A stretch of 64,000 nt of DNA, taken from positions 6,143,001-6,207,000 of the forward strand of contig JAULJL010000027.1 in NCBI GenBank assembly GCA_030761205.1. Reading direction: 5' to 3'. Below, in pieces: positions 24,201 through 36,700 of this stretch (positions within the stretch are counted from its first letter, which is position 1; each line of letters begins with the position of its first letter). Below the pieces are notes generated by a model. The model did not search any database and was not told the origin of the DNA. It was given only the letters and a program-made list of their open reading frames with translations. This stretch comes from Fremontodendron californicum. Lineage: Eukaryota; Streptophyta; Magnoliopsida; Malvales; Malvaceae. A program made the position numbers and the translations under genes.

Positions 24201-26340
24201 AACCATATGTTAATACAAGAACAGGCAAATACATCAATATTTTTTTAATATGAAGAAGGGTTCCTTTGTTGCCATGTTTTGAGGGTAAGCAAGGTAAAGC
24301 TAGTAACAATGTAGAGAATGATTTCATCCAAGTCTCGTGGTACATCTTGAATAGGCTCCATAATAAACTTTAATTCTTTTAAAAAAATACATGTCAACTA
24401 ACAACCTCAGTGATTTTTAATTTGTGAATAAGAATAGTTTGCAAATCTGCAACCATATGTTAATACAAGAACAGGCAAATACATCAAAATTTTTTTAATA
24501 TGAGGAACGGTTCCTTTGTTGCCATGTTTTGAGGGTAATCAAGGTAAAGCTAGTAACAATGTAGAGAATGATTTCATTTTCATCCAAGTCTCATGGTACA
24601 TCTTGAATATGCTCCATAATAAACTTTAATTCTTTAAAAAATACATGTCAACTAACAACCTCAGTGATTTTTAGCTATTCTTCGTGTTCTGCGAGATCAA
24701 CGGAAAGATTCCAAACACTTGAGTAGTGCGCAACTCACATGTAAGTTAACTGGTTGACACAAGCTGGACATACAATGAAATCAAACTACATCCATAAAAC
24801 CAAGACATGCTACAATAATACCATTTTTTTTAATTAATCACAATGCAAGAACATATTTTTCAGTTAAAAGAGAAAGAGAAGAACATGAAAAATGATAATA
24901 AAAACAGGGAGTGAAATTGGCACTTACCAAAGATACCACTTGTTCTTCTTCTGGAAGATCTTCCATAAAAACAGGGCCCTTTTCTGGGGCCTTAACAACC
25001 TCATCAGCAGTTCCCATCATCATCAGTTTTTGTCCCTGGCAAAAAAAATTTGCACAAGGCACGACATGCTCATTTGGAAACTGTGCACAAGCATGAGAAG
25101 AAAGAAAAAAGGTAAATGCTATTAAGATTGTTCACCTGTTTCACTCCAACTGTTGACCAATCTGCGTCATCCTACTTTGCCAAAGAACAAGCTTTAGAAA
25201 TTCGTGAATCACACTCAAAATAGGCCAGTAAAAAACCATGTGCTGACAAATAAAGGGTAAGTATCTGTAATCTTTGCACTAAACAGTTAAAGCACTTTAT
25301 CAAGCAATTTTGCTAGCTATTTTATACAAAGCCATCCAAGTACCTTCAATAAGCCACCTTTAACCATAATCTTCTGCCTTTCAGGAGGTACCCCAGTCAG
25401 ATCATACAACTGACACTTGAAAACATATGGAGGCTGACTGGTGTCAATTTCCACAGCCTTAAAAACTTCCTTTTGCCATTTCACACTAACTACAACATTC
25501 AAAGAGGATTCTTAAGAGTTCAAAATCATTATAATATCATATACAAAAGCCGTAACTATAAGGGTAAGAAAAAGGGCACCATTGAACAGATAAATTGTCA
25601 AAGTGACAGCTGATTCCTTCTCTAACTAACCACCACTCAAACCCGTTGCTAAATTTTGCAACATAAAGCTTTGAAGTTTGAATTTAGTTCAAAGTTTCAC
25701 CTTTCCTCAATGTGAATACATTATTTCCCCATACATTTTATAACTCTTAACTATTTTTACAGTTTAATATGCAGTCCTACGAGCGAAACTTGGTTCTTGG
25801 AGTTAAAAAATCGGATCTTCTCAAATGTTAGATGGATCCGTGACATTAAGTACATAAAGTTCAAAGTTTTAAATGCAATATAGACGCCTTAATCAATTGC
25901 TTTAATGGAATATCTCAATACTCAATAATTTACTTCCACTATGTACACTTAACTGTAAAAAAGAAAAATGAACATAAAACCCCTCAAATTTAAACGCTGA
26001 GACAACGGAACCCACATTAGCTTCGTTCCTTAACAGCTAGTATAACCCCAAGGAGGCCAAAAAAAAGCTAGTATAACCCCAAAAATCACATAAAGGAGCA
26101 AACATGGAACAATAGAATCGAATCCCAAAAAAACGCAGATGAAAAATGGGAAAACCAAGAAGACATATTTCACAAAATCCAAAATGAAGTCCATAAAAAA
26201 AGTTCTAGCAGCTCCATTAATCAACAATAATAGTAAACAAGAAATTAAAACCCCTTCTAGGTAACATCTAAATGAGGCGTTAACTACGAAGGAAAGTGGA
26301 AAAATCAGCAAAAAGCTTAGAGTAGAGAACCTTTCAACAT
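18294..26340 (-). CDS. UBP6: ubiquitin-specific protease, UBP6/USP14 type
   Basis: Eighteen coding exons on the minus strand: 26331-26340, 25344-25489, 25136-25171, 24928-25035, 23787-23887, 23551-23677, 23038-23097, 22877-22944, 22528-22578, 21435-21543, 20938-21026, 20666-20735, 19751-19831, 19575-19670, 19434-19482, 18716-18835, 18544-18618, 18294-18349. All junctions are GT-AG, and the sum is 1452 nt, 483 residues. Residues 1 to about 75 form a ubiquitin-like domain (VSVKWQKEVF, PPERQKIMVKGG). The USP domain follows: Cys box GLFNLGNTCYMN with C113, the QQDAEECW motif, and a His box SADSGHYVAW with H431, followed by WVEFDDD. The family (yeast Ubp6, human USP14) docks on the 19S proteasome through its UBL and trims ubiquitin from substrates. 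Length, domain order and catalytic residues are all intact. The first coding exon has only 10 coding bases. Confidence 0.96.
19211..19419. mobile_element. MITE (8-bp-TSD family), copy A, in a UBP6 intron
   Basis: The ends are CTATGTTACTGGGACTC and, in reverse complement, CTATGTTGCTCCGACTC. The flanking octamers ATAAAGGG and ATAGAGGG (7 of 8 identical) are the likely target duplication, which fits a hAT-type non-autonomous element. The body repeats GGTCCTTGGAAGGTCC-like units and a GTCGGATACGGGTACTTC block. It lies 14 bp downstream of the donor of exon 15 in transcript sense. Copies B and C lie in neighbouring genes. Confidence 0.75.
21836..22290. repeat. ATCCGAAT-rich dispersed repeat in a UBP6 intron
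   Basis: The block begins CAGGGATGGCAGCAGATCGG and is full of inverted CGGATATCCGAAT motifs. It is related in motif content to 7285-7700. The start resembles the YAGGGATGRCA termini of the hAT-like element at 61,897-62,393, but the right end is eroded and no target duplication was found. Confidence 0.5.
24171..24673. repeat. 250-bp tandem duplication in UBP6 intron 4
   Basis: Copy 1 (24,171-24,420) and copy 2 (24,421 to about 24,673) are near-identical, with scattered substitutions and small indels (for example a CATTTT insertion in copy 2). Both lie between the exons ending at 24,928 and starting at 23,887 and do not touch splice sites. Confidence 0.9.
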
Positions 26341-27702
26341 GATTGGATTACTGTTGGGGATCGACCGAGAAAGAACGAGAGACTTCGGGATTTTGTAGTT
26401 TTTTCTTTTCTTCTGGTTTGAAGAACGGAAAAGTATTTATTTTTACGATATTTTGTTTTTTATAGAGGAAACGTATCCGAACCCGGATTCTTGTTGGTTC
26501 GGGTTTGTATCCGGTAGTCATGGATACGGGTCGGTGGATTATGTAAGTCAACGGGTCAAGGTTTAATAAATAAATAAAAATAGCAAATCAGAAATACAAT
26601 TTCTTTTTTTATCCCAAACTATAATTTTGATAAAAAAATAATAATAATCAATTTTATGAATTTATTATACTTAATTACCAAATAATAATTAGATCACATG
26701 TAATACTTCTAGCTCATTTAATTTATAGATTCATAAAATTTTAAAATACATATGTTTTTCAATAAAAAATAAATATGTTTTTGACAAAATAAAAAATTAT
26801 TATTTTTTATATTTATGAAAATATAGATTTTTACATAAATGAGTTGGCCATTAAATATTTAATACCAATAATCAATGACAATGAATCTAAATCCATGCAA
26901 GTATAAAAAAAAAAATACTATTACTTAAAAGAGGTTTCTACAAAAATGTATAGCATTACATTTATTTATTTTTTTATGATAAACTTGTTAACATTGCTTA
27001 TAATAAGCAAAGTAATCTCAACCAAAATTATATACTAGTACTTGAGAGCAAAAAACTTTGCTGCATTTTTTATATTAAATAAATTAAATTTTTTATAGGA
27101 TATATTTATGTTTTTTTTTTGGGTTCTATTCCAAGTAAAATACATGTTTGTTTGTAACATTTAAATATGCAAAAAGATAAGAGTAATTTATCTTGATGGA
27201 TATATAAAACTTTGTATATTTAAATTTGAAATGAAGTTTAAACTTTTCAATCTCAAAAGAAAAGGCATAATCACTAATAGTAATAAATTAAACTATAATA
27301 ATGATAATTTTTTTGATAGTGAAAATAATGATAATTATTATTATTATTACTATAAAATAGAATGTATTTGATTGAAAATTACAAAAAACTGAATAGGAGA
27401 TTTTGTGAATTCCTACATTTTACAGACTCCCAAGAAAAAAAAAACACACACATAAAATAACAGAACAAAAATAGAAAGAAACGCCGACGCTCCTCTCTCG
27501 CAGCAGTCTTCTCCGCTCCCATCTCTCTCTCTCTCTCTTTCCCTCTTCCTTCCGCCACTAAAAAGGCCACGCGCCGCCATTCTTTCTATACATATTCGTA
27601 CTAATACGGAAAGGCATACGTGTAAATATACGTATGCAAATAAATTTCCCATGTCTTAATAACGCGACGGAACAAATCTTGTAAACCCCTCCCGCAAAAC
27701 TA
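26341..27702. promoter_or_regulatory. shared head-to-head promoter region of the UBP6-like and ELL-like genes
   Basis: The two start codons are 1.36 kb apart and diverge. The part next to UBP6 (26,341-26,560) and the part next to the ELL-like gene (27,460-27,702) are less A/T-rich, as expected for leaders. The latter carries a TC microsatellite (about 27,522-27,540). The middle (26,570-27,400) is A/T-rich with no motif I can assign. Confidence 0.5.
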
Positions 27703-30700
27703 ATGTACGGAGGCTCCTCGAAGCTCGGCCGCGGAGGAGGCGGTGGCCGTGGGGGTGGAGGCCCTCGGAACCGCTCTTCATTCCCTCCTCCACCGCCACA
27801 CCGCCCTTCTTCCGCCGTACCAACTGGCAGACTTTCCCTTGGCTCCGCCCCTCGCAACCGCCCCGGTATTGGGGGCGGTTTGGGACCCACACCGGCTGTC
27901 GAAGAGAGCTTTTCGCTTGTTTCCGGAAGCAATCCATTGGCTTTTGCTATGATCATAAGATTGGTGCCAGATTTGGTGGAGGAGATCAGGCGGCTTGAGG
28001 CTCAAGGAGGGACGGCCAGGGTTAAATTTGGTTCAATTCCGGCTAACCCTAGTGGAAATGTGAGTTTTTTACGGAGAATCCAGCTGGGTTTTGCTCTATT
28101 TTTAAAAAATTTATTGCTATTTATTTCAAATTATATTTCTTTTTGCTCAAATTTTGATGGTTTTTAGGGATAAAACTAGGGGGAAAAGATGCTGCTTGAT
28201 CAGAATTCATCTGGGTTTAGCTTAAATTTGTTTTCTTTATTAATTTGTTTTATAATGTTTGTTTAAATTATTATGGAATTTAGGTTATGATTTTTGTATT
28301 TCATGGTTATTTTCTACTGGTTATCTTTTTGTTTTCTGAATTTTGGTTTGGGTGTAACTATGTCAAGGTTGTGTGGTCAGGTTTTTACTTCTTAGTTTAC
28401 AACTGATTATGGATATGTAAGTTCCTTGATAGGGGTTTTCAACCTGGTTTAGCTGCAAATTGGGTGACTTTATGGGATAGGTTGTGGATTTTGTTATGTT
28501 GGTTCTTACATTTGAGCATTGCATGGATGATTGTGGGTCGTATTCTGTTATTTTATTTAGATTTTGGTGGTTTATTGGGAGATGTTCAGGTAATTCCGTA
28601 ATTGTGCTGGGTTTGCTTGGTCTTTTATCTCGACTAGGTTCTACTTTTTCTTGATTCTAGTAGGCTATGAGGGAGTTTGCTCTATTTGGTTTGTGTAATC
28701 CTAACATGTCTTGAGTTGGGTGTGTCTGTAGTATATTTTTCTCTTGAAATGTTTACATTTTGCACCAATTATATTCAATCTTTACAGACTTTCATTGTTA
28801 GTTAATTTTTATTATATGATGATTTAGCTTTCATTTCCGAATTTTAGTGATTCCTACTTTGAATATGATATTGGCTTTTAAGTCTCAGTGTACAATATGT
28901 ACTAGGGGGAGCTTAAGGTAGGAGCAGTGATAAAGCATGTAAATTATGAAAGTTTAGTACAAAGTTTATACACAAACTTCATTGTTGGTTGAGAACATGC
29001 TAACATGTAGTAGTAGGACATTAATTAGTTTGCAGGATTGTTCACTGACCAAAACCTCTGAAAAAAGATGCATTTGCAGAAAAAGTGAACTAACCTGACC
29101 AACTGGTTTAAAATGATAGGGCTATTTCTATCCACCAAATGTTGGTATTTCTTGTGTATAAACATCTTTCTGGGGTTGGGTACCCCCCTTCTGGCAGGCC
29201 TTCTTTCCTCTGCTTCCTTGTGCTTCTAGGATCGCTAGAAAGTTGCCATTGACTGATTCACCAAGCCAAGCATCTGTTTGATGGTGCAATTTGATGGTAA
29301 ATAGATCCTCCAAATCATTGGTTCAAGAATTTAGTGCAGGATGGGTTAAATTTTCTTTTGATTGCATTATATTTTCTGGGGCACCTTTGTGGTTCGATAT
29401 GTTTAATGGACTGCATCAGTGACTTTCTACTTGTTTTTGGGTGGATATAGAATTTTGCTGAAAATTCTCATGATTGATGGATGGCCTTTTAAGTATGACA
29501 GTGTATAGCATGGTATACAGAAAAACTGGTTAGGGCCTGAGAGTTTTGGTCATCTTTTTGAGATGTTGCTGCACCAAAAATCTCAATTCGATGTTCTATT
29601 CTTATTTTGAATTGATGATTGTTCCCATCATTCGATAGACTTTTGGAGACAGAAGTTGCATTTGAATTCTCTTTAGTGTTGGCATTTTCTTAAAACTTAT
29701 TTACATCTTTGTTGTGGCCTGCCAATTATCAACAATTTAGGTTTAAATTGATCATCACTACTGTAGGTCATTGACGTTGGTGGCAAGGAGTTTAGGTTTA
29801 GTTGGTCAAGGGAATTTGGTGATCTGTGTGATATATATGAAGAACGTCAAAGTGGTGAAGATGGAAACGGTTTGCTTGTTGAATCTGGGTGTGCATGGCG
29901 CAAGTTGAATGTTCAACGCGTATTGGATGAGTCAACTACGAACCATGTTAAGATGCGGTCAGAGGAAGCTAATCGCAAGCATAAATCACGCAAGTATGTT
30001 ATCTAGGATGGTTTTCTCATAGTCATTATTCGCCTATGCATGTATATTTGTTTCTCTCTTCTTTAGCGTACTTTGTGTTGTTTATGTCCAGTTAAGATGA
30101 TTCAGATCTAGATATATATTTCAATATGGTTGGTTATAAAAATATAGATGTTTTTATAGCATATAACATGTTAGTAATACACAATGTGTGAAGAGAGACC
30201 TGTTGACATTTCTTTAGCTGCTTTATGCACCACATTGATTGCTATTGTTGATCTTGTTTAAGAGTATCTAGCTGGTTTTCATTTTCAGTGTCTGGAGTTT
30301 ATTCTGTAAAGTTTAGCTAGTTCTTTTAGCTGCTTTTTGGATAAATGAAGACAACCCTTTTCGTGGACACCTCCTAAAATAGTACAAGAATCTACACAAT
30401 TACTAGGTAGAGAATTCTTTTTTCTCCATACCCGTTTTTTCCAGTACATTGATCAAAATTCGGCTGAAATTTCATAATCTCCTGAACCAGCCTTTTAGCA
30501 CTGCAAGACCTCTCCCTTCAAATACTGATTGCAAGATCTCTCCCTTAATTGCATGAGATCTTTCTCACGTTGAAGCTCCGGCTGAAATTTCATAATCTCC
30601 TGAACCAGCCTTTTAGCACTGCAAGATCTCTCCCTTCAATTGCATGAGATCTTTCTCACGTTGAAGATCTCCTCCCATGTTCCAGTTATAAAGATAATAG

Positions 30701-33700
30701 TCTTGATCTACACAGTGTAACTTAATCAATCAGTCTCAAATCAATATCAATAATAATTTGCTGTAGAACAGCCATCTGATCTTTGAAATCGCCTCTCAAA
30801 CTATTGTTTCCGAAGAAAGAATAAAGACTGCAAAGAAACTGAAAGAATGGAGAATTCTGTTTTTTTTCTTAGTTGTGAATGTACATCAGTATTTATATAC
30901 AAACTACTCAAGACTTATTGCCATAATCTGAGATTCTAATTTCCTAAAAACTAGGGAAGAATATTTACAAATAGGAAACTTACCTAAGCTAATGAGATTT
31001 GGTAATTAATACCCGAAATCCTAGAGATCTTAGTCAACTAATATCTCTGGAAAATCCTAAAGATCTTTGTCAACTGATATCTCCAGATTTCCACACTCCC
31101 CCTCAAGCTGGGCTGTGAATGTCTATCATGTCCAGCTTGGACTTCAAGTTCTCGAAAATGTTTCGAGGTAATGCCTTTGTAAGAATGTCAGCAGTCTGGT
31201 GACATGTAGGTGTTTAGACAAGCCTGATGATTCCTTCCTCTATCTTCTCCTTGATGAAGTGACGATCAATCTCCACATGTTTAGTTCGATCATGGTGAAC
31301 AGGATTTTTCGCAATGCTTATAGCTGCTTTATTATCACAGAAAAGTTTTATGGAGCTTCCTGTAGATATTTTTAGTTCCTTTAGCATCCTTTCTAACCAG
31401 ATTCCCTCACAAATGCCATGTGACATTGCTCTGAATTCAGCTTCTGCACTACTTCTGGCTACAACAGACTGCTTCTTACTTCGCCATGTAGTCAAGTTCC
31501 CCCATATGTAAGTGCAATAACCCGTAGTTGATCTTCGGTCTGTCGTAGAGCTAGCCCAATCAGCATCTGTGTATACTACGAGATCTCTGTTTGATGTTTT
31601 CTTGAAGTACAGTCCTTTGCCAGGACTTCCTTTTAGGTATTGAAGGATACGATACACAGCTCCCAAATGCTTCTCAGTTGGACTGTTCATGAATCGACTC
31701 ACCATACTTACAGCAAATCCGATGTCTGGTCTCGTATGAGCTAAGTAAATTAATTTCCCAACAAGTCTTTGGTATCTCCCTTTGTCTACTAGAGGACTCC
31801 CATCCTCCGTTTCCATCTTGCTGGTAGGATCCATGGGAGTGTCAGCTGGTTTGCACCCGAGCCTCCCGGTTTCTTTCAGGAGATCAAGAACATATTTTCG
31901 TTGAGTGACCGAGATACCCTTTCTTGATCGTGCTACCATACCAAGGAAGTATCTGAGTTGTCCCAAGTCCTTGATCTCAAATTCTGCTGCAAGGAGTTTT
32001 TCAGATTGTCTATTTCTCCTTTATGGTCTCCCGTTAGTATGATATCATCTACATAGACGATAAGAATAGCCTTTTTCCCTTCAGGAGAACATTTGGTAAA
32101 CATAGTATGGTCTGTCTGGCATTGCAAGAAACCTTGCTTCTTTACTACCTTTGTTAATCTCTCAAACCAAGCTTGTGGAGACTGCTTGAGACCATATAAA
32201 GACTTGTGGAGCTTGCAAACCTTGCCAGTGTTCCCTTGGGTTTCAAATCCTGGGGGAATTTCCATGTAGACTTCCTCCTCCAAGTCTCTGTTTAGGAAGG
32301 CATTCTTAACATCTAGTTGGTGAAGAGGCCAATCTAAATTTACTGCCAACGATAACAGTACTCAGATAGAATTCAGCTTGGCTAATGGGGCAAAAGTCTC
32401 CTCATAGTCGATCCCATAGGATTGAGTGAACCCCTTTGCAACGAGACGAGCTTTGTACCTGTTAACACTACCATCTACATTGTATTTGATTGAGAATATC
32501 CATTTGCAGCCAACTGGATTTTTTCCTCTGGGTAGTTCTGTGATCTCCCATGTGTTGTTCTTTTTTAGAGCTTGGATTTCTTCCAAAACAGCAGTCTTCC
32601 ACTTGGGTTGCACAAGGGCTTCTTGTACGTTGTTTGGAATCTATTCATCAGTTAGAGCAGAGACAAAAGCTCTAAAGCTAGGGGACAATCCTTTGTAAGA
32701 GATAAAATTATAAATAGGATGTTGAGTACATGATCTTACTCCTTCTCGTAAGGCTATAGGTTGATCAAGATCAGTTACAGGCCCAATAGGATTTGGTTCA
32801 GTAAGAGTGTTACCTGTGTGAGTATCAAGATTCTCTGGACTTAGTTCAGATCCTTGGGTCTGCTTTGATGTTGTATGTTCCCCTAAGTTCTCCCGAGTTT
32901 TCTGTCTCCGAGAATAGACAATCAACTCTTTTTCCTTCACTTGTGTGGACTTCGGGCTAGAGGGATTAGGTGGGACACTCATGGTATTGGATGGTTCTGA
33001 CTCAGGGTGAGGTGATTCGGAATGAGCTTGGGCTTGTGTTTTGGTGACAGACTCGTGAGTAGGTTGATAGGCCTCGGTACTTATACTATACCAAAACTGA
33101 TATTCCCTTGTGATTGGATTAATCAGATTCTCCCCCTGAATATCATTTTTGGCATAGTATGGCTGATTTTCAAAGAATGTGACATCCATGGAGTTGTAGA
33201 ATTTTCTCGTTTCTGGGGAATAGCACTTGTAGCCTTTTTGATTTGGAGAGTATCTTAGGAAGATGCATTTGGTGGCTTTAGGATCCAACTTGCTCCAGTG
33301 TTGTTGGCTGATGTGAGCAAATGCTGTGCAGCCGAAGACCTTGACTGGAATGGTAGAGATTATTCGGGTATTTGGATATGAAGCATGGAGTACTTGACAC
33401 GGTGTTTTGAACTTCAGCACTCGAGAAGGCATTCTGTTGATCAAGTAGGTGGCTGTAAGTACTGCTTCCCCCCAGAAGTGTTTTGGCACATGTGTAGAGA
33501 GCATTAGTGATCTAGCAACCTCTAGAATGTGTCGATTTTTCCTTTCAGCAACTCCATTTTGTTGTGGGGTGTCTACACAAGAGCTCTGATGTATTATCCC
33601 TTGCTCCATGAGATAAGCTCCAAGGATTGAGTGAAAGTATTCCCTCCCATTATCTGTCCTGAACACTTGTATTTTTGGTTTGAAATTGAGTATGAATCAT

Positions 33701-36700
33701 GTTGTTGAAATTTTGAAATATTTTGCCCACTTCTGATTTTTCTTTCATGAGGAACACCCAAGTAATCCTAGTGTGATCATCTATAAATGTAACAAACCAC
33801 CTGGACCCTGAAATATTGTTGATTCGAGATGGTCCCCAAATATCACTATGAATCATTGAAAATGGATGGGATGCTCGGTATGGTTGTTTTGGATAGGTAT
33901 TGCGAACATGTTTGGATAACTGGCAAATCTCACATTGAAAATTTGTTGAATTGTTGTTGAATAATGAGGGGAAAAGTTTTCTAAGATACATGAAGTTTGG
34001 ATGACCTAATCGATAATGCCACAACATGATTGCATTATCCTTATTGTTACTAGATAATGAAGCCACACAAGCTGATTGTTGAGATTGTCTTTCAGGGACA
34101 TCAACTTTGAGAAGGTAGAGGCCCGCACACATCCTAGCATTGCCAATCGTCTTCCCCGAGTCCAAGATCTGAATTCACACATATTTGAGAAGAATTTAGT
34201 AACACAATTGGTATCTCTGGTAAGCTTACTTATAGATAGCAAACTACAATCAAGGTTGGGCACAAATAGAACTCAATCGAGGGTTATATCTTTGGAGATA
34301 ATAACTGAACCTGTACCAGCTACCTTAGAGAGAGATCCATCAGCAATTCGTACTGAAACATCTTCATGACATGGACTATATTTATGAAACACAGTGGCAT
34401 CTCCGGTCATATGATCGGATGCCCCAAATCCACAATCCACATGTTGGTTTTCCCTTGTCTAGCACTTAGGGCACTTAGATAATTACCTTTTTGTGCTATA
34501 GAGGCTGTACCAACCGGAGTGATAACACTTTGCAGCGTTTGCTGAAATATCTTCTGTAGTAACCCCATCTGTTCCTTGCTGAATGGGCTTGTCTCGGCAG
34601 GCTTGGAGGTCTCGGTAAGGTTTTCAGCATTGGCTAGGTTGGCGCGGTTGTCTTTGTCTAGTGGTGATCGAGAAGATTTCCAATCTGCTGGCTTGCCATG
34701 GATTTTCCAGCAAGTGTCCTTTGTGTGACCAGTCCTCCGACAATGCTCGCACCATGGTCTCTTGTTTTGCCTGTTATCACTCTTCGGGAATTGAGGTCCA
34801 CGAGTAGCTAGGGCAGAATTCTAGAGGATTGAAGCATTGTGTGGTGATCCCAACATTACTTTTCTCCTGCTTTCTTCTCTTCGGACTTCTGAAAAAACTT
34901 CTCGCAAGCTTGGTAATGGCTTGATGCCGAGAATTCTTCCGCGGACTTCATCAAGGCTCTTATGTAGGCCGAGTAGGAAATTGTAGATGCGTTCTTTTTC
35001 TACAATTCTTTGGTATTGCCTGCCATCCTCCGGACACTTCCACTCCAGGTCCTCAAGAATGTCAAGTTGTTGCCAGTGACGAGTCAGCATGTTGAAGTAC
35101 TCTGTGACTGTTATCTCTCCTTGACGAAGATCATGGAGGGTGCTTTTGATTTCAAAAATTGCAGATGTGTTGTCACTGTTTGAGTATGTTTCTCTTACTG
35201 CATCCCAAATTTCCTTGGCGATCCTGTAATACATAAAATTTTCTCCAGTTTCATTAGTCATGGAATTAATTAACCAAGACATTACCATGCTATTTTCTAG
35301 TTTCCAGTTTCTGTAGGATGAATCTTCTTCCTTTGGAGGTGCTACCCCTCCTGTGAGATAATCCTCTTTGCCTTTCCCGCAGTTGAACATTTGCACAGAC
35401 TGTGATCATTGGATAAAATTGTATCCATTGAGTTTGTGTCCTGTGATAGGAAGGATGCTGCTTTTGGGTATGGCTGGAACATTGGAGATAGAGGATCCCG
35501 GGTTGGACGTTACCTCTGAGGTTGAGTTTTCCCTGCTGCTGGCCATGGCTGACTTTGGGAGGTTCTAGTCGAGCACCTGCTCTGATACCATGAAGAAAGA
35601 ATAAAGACTGGAAAGAAACTGAAAGAATGGAGAATTCTGTTTTTTTTTTTCATCTTAGTTGTGAATGTACATCAGTATTTATATACAAACTACTCAAGAC
35701 TTATTGCCATAATCTGAGATTCTAATTTTCTAAAAACTAGGGAAGAATATTTACAAATAGGAAACTTACCTAAGCTAATGAGATTTGGTAATTAATACCC
35801 GAAATCCTAGAGATCTTAGTCAACTAATATCTTTGGAAAATCCTAAAGATCTTTGTCAACTTTTATCTCCAGATTGATATCTCCAGATTTCCAATATCTC
35901 TGGAAAATCCTAAAGATCTTTGTCAACTGATATCTCCAGATTTCCACAGTTTCTCTCATACCAAATTTTATTCATAATAGCGGCTAATATAATTCTTCTC
36001 ACTTTGCTTATTCCAAGATCAGCAAAGCTAACGTTCACCACCCAACCTTTTGCAATATTTCTGATTTTGCAGTGTTTCCTTAAATTCAGAATGGACACTA
36101 GCGAAAAGAACATTCAGAAAGGAGATCTGCATAACTCTCCACATTACCATTACGGAGACAACTCAAATAATATCAAAAACGCTTCTGATTAAGAAGCTCT
36201 TTAGTCTGGATTTTAGTCGAATTTTACCATTTCCTAGTTTGCATTAAAAATTTGGATTCTTCTCCCTGATTATGTTTCTTGAAGAAAATCTGGCCTTTCA
36301 TTTTATCTTTTATGTGGTTCTGGTTATTCATTTGTTCTAAATATTTTATAATGCTACACTCTTATGTTGTTAATCACTTTTGATAAAAGGTTAAGTGAAC
36401 ATTATTGTTCTCAGCTTTTCTTATTTTGTTGTTGATGACAGAGCCATTGTATTAGACCATGGAAACCCTTCTATGAAGAATCAAATCAAGCAATTAGCTG
36501 CTGCTGAGGGTAAGTTTTTTTTTTTTTTTTTTTTTTCTGATGTTCTGTTTGCACCCCCTCTCCTTCCATATCCAGTAGCCAGTATATTTTTGCCTTTTCG
36601 GACATATACAAAGGTACCAATGTAATAAGCATCACAATAAAAGTATGCTAGGAGGTCTATTTAAGATCTTTTCCCTTGCATATTTTCTTACGATGCTTTA

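Larger units (their letters stand above)
30811..35948 (-). mobile_element. Ty1/Copia LTR retrotransposon, structurally complete but coding-defective
   Basis: A 5.1-kb element lies antisense in intron 2 of the ELL-like gene. It has two LTRs, a 5-bp target duplication, a tRNA-iMet primer site and a polypurine tract. The domain order gag, protease, integrase, RT, RNase H is that of Copia. The reading frame is broken by nonsense codons and frameshifts: a TGA in place of a Trp codon early in gag (about 35,412), a stop near 34,820, a shift at the protease motif, a shift between integrase halves (about 33,660), a stop near 32,360, a shift near 31,960 and a stop at 31,214. It cannot encode its own proteins. 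The LTRs differ by about four substitutions in 285 aligned bases, so insertion was recent. Confidence 0.95.

Noticed and set aside
27558..27956. Minus-strand open frame of 132 residues, Pro/Arg-rich
   Set aside because: It is antisense to the first ELL-like exon, whose Gly/Pro/Arg repeats keep the opposite frame open; no domain.
30811..35948. Active retrotransposon
   Set aside because: LTRs, primer site and polypurine tract are intact, but gag, protease, integrase and RT/RNase H frames all carry stops or shifts.
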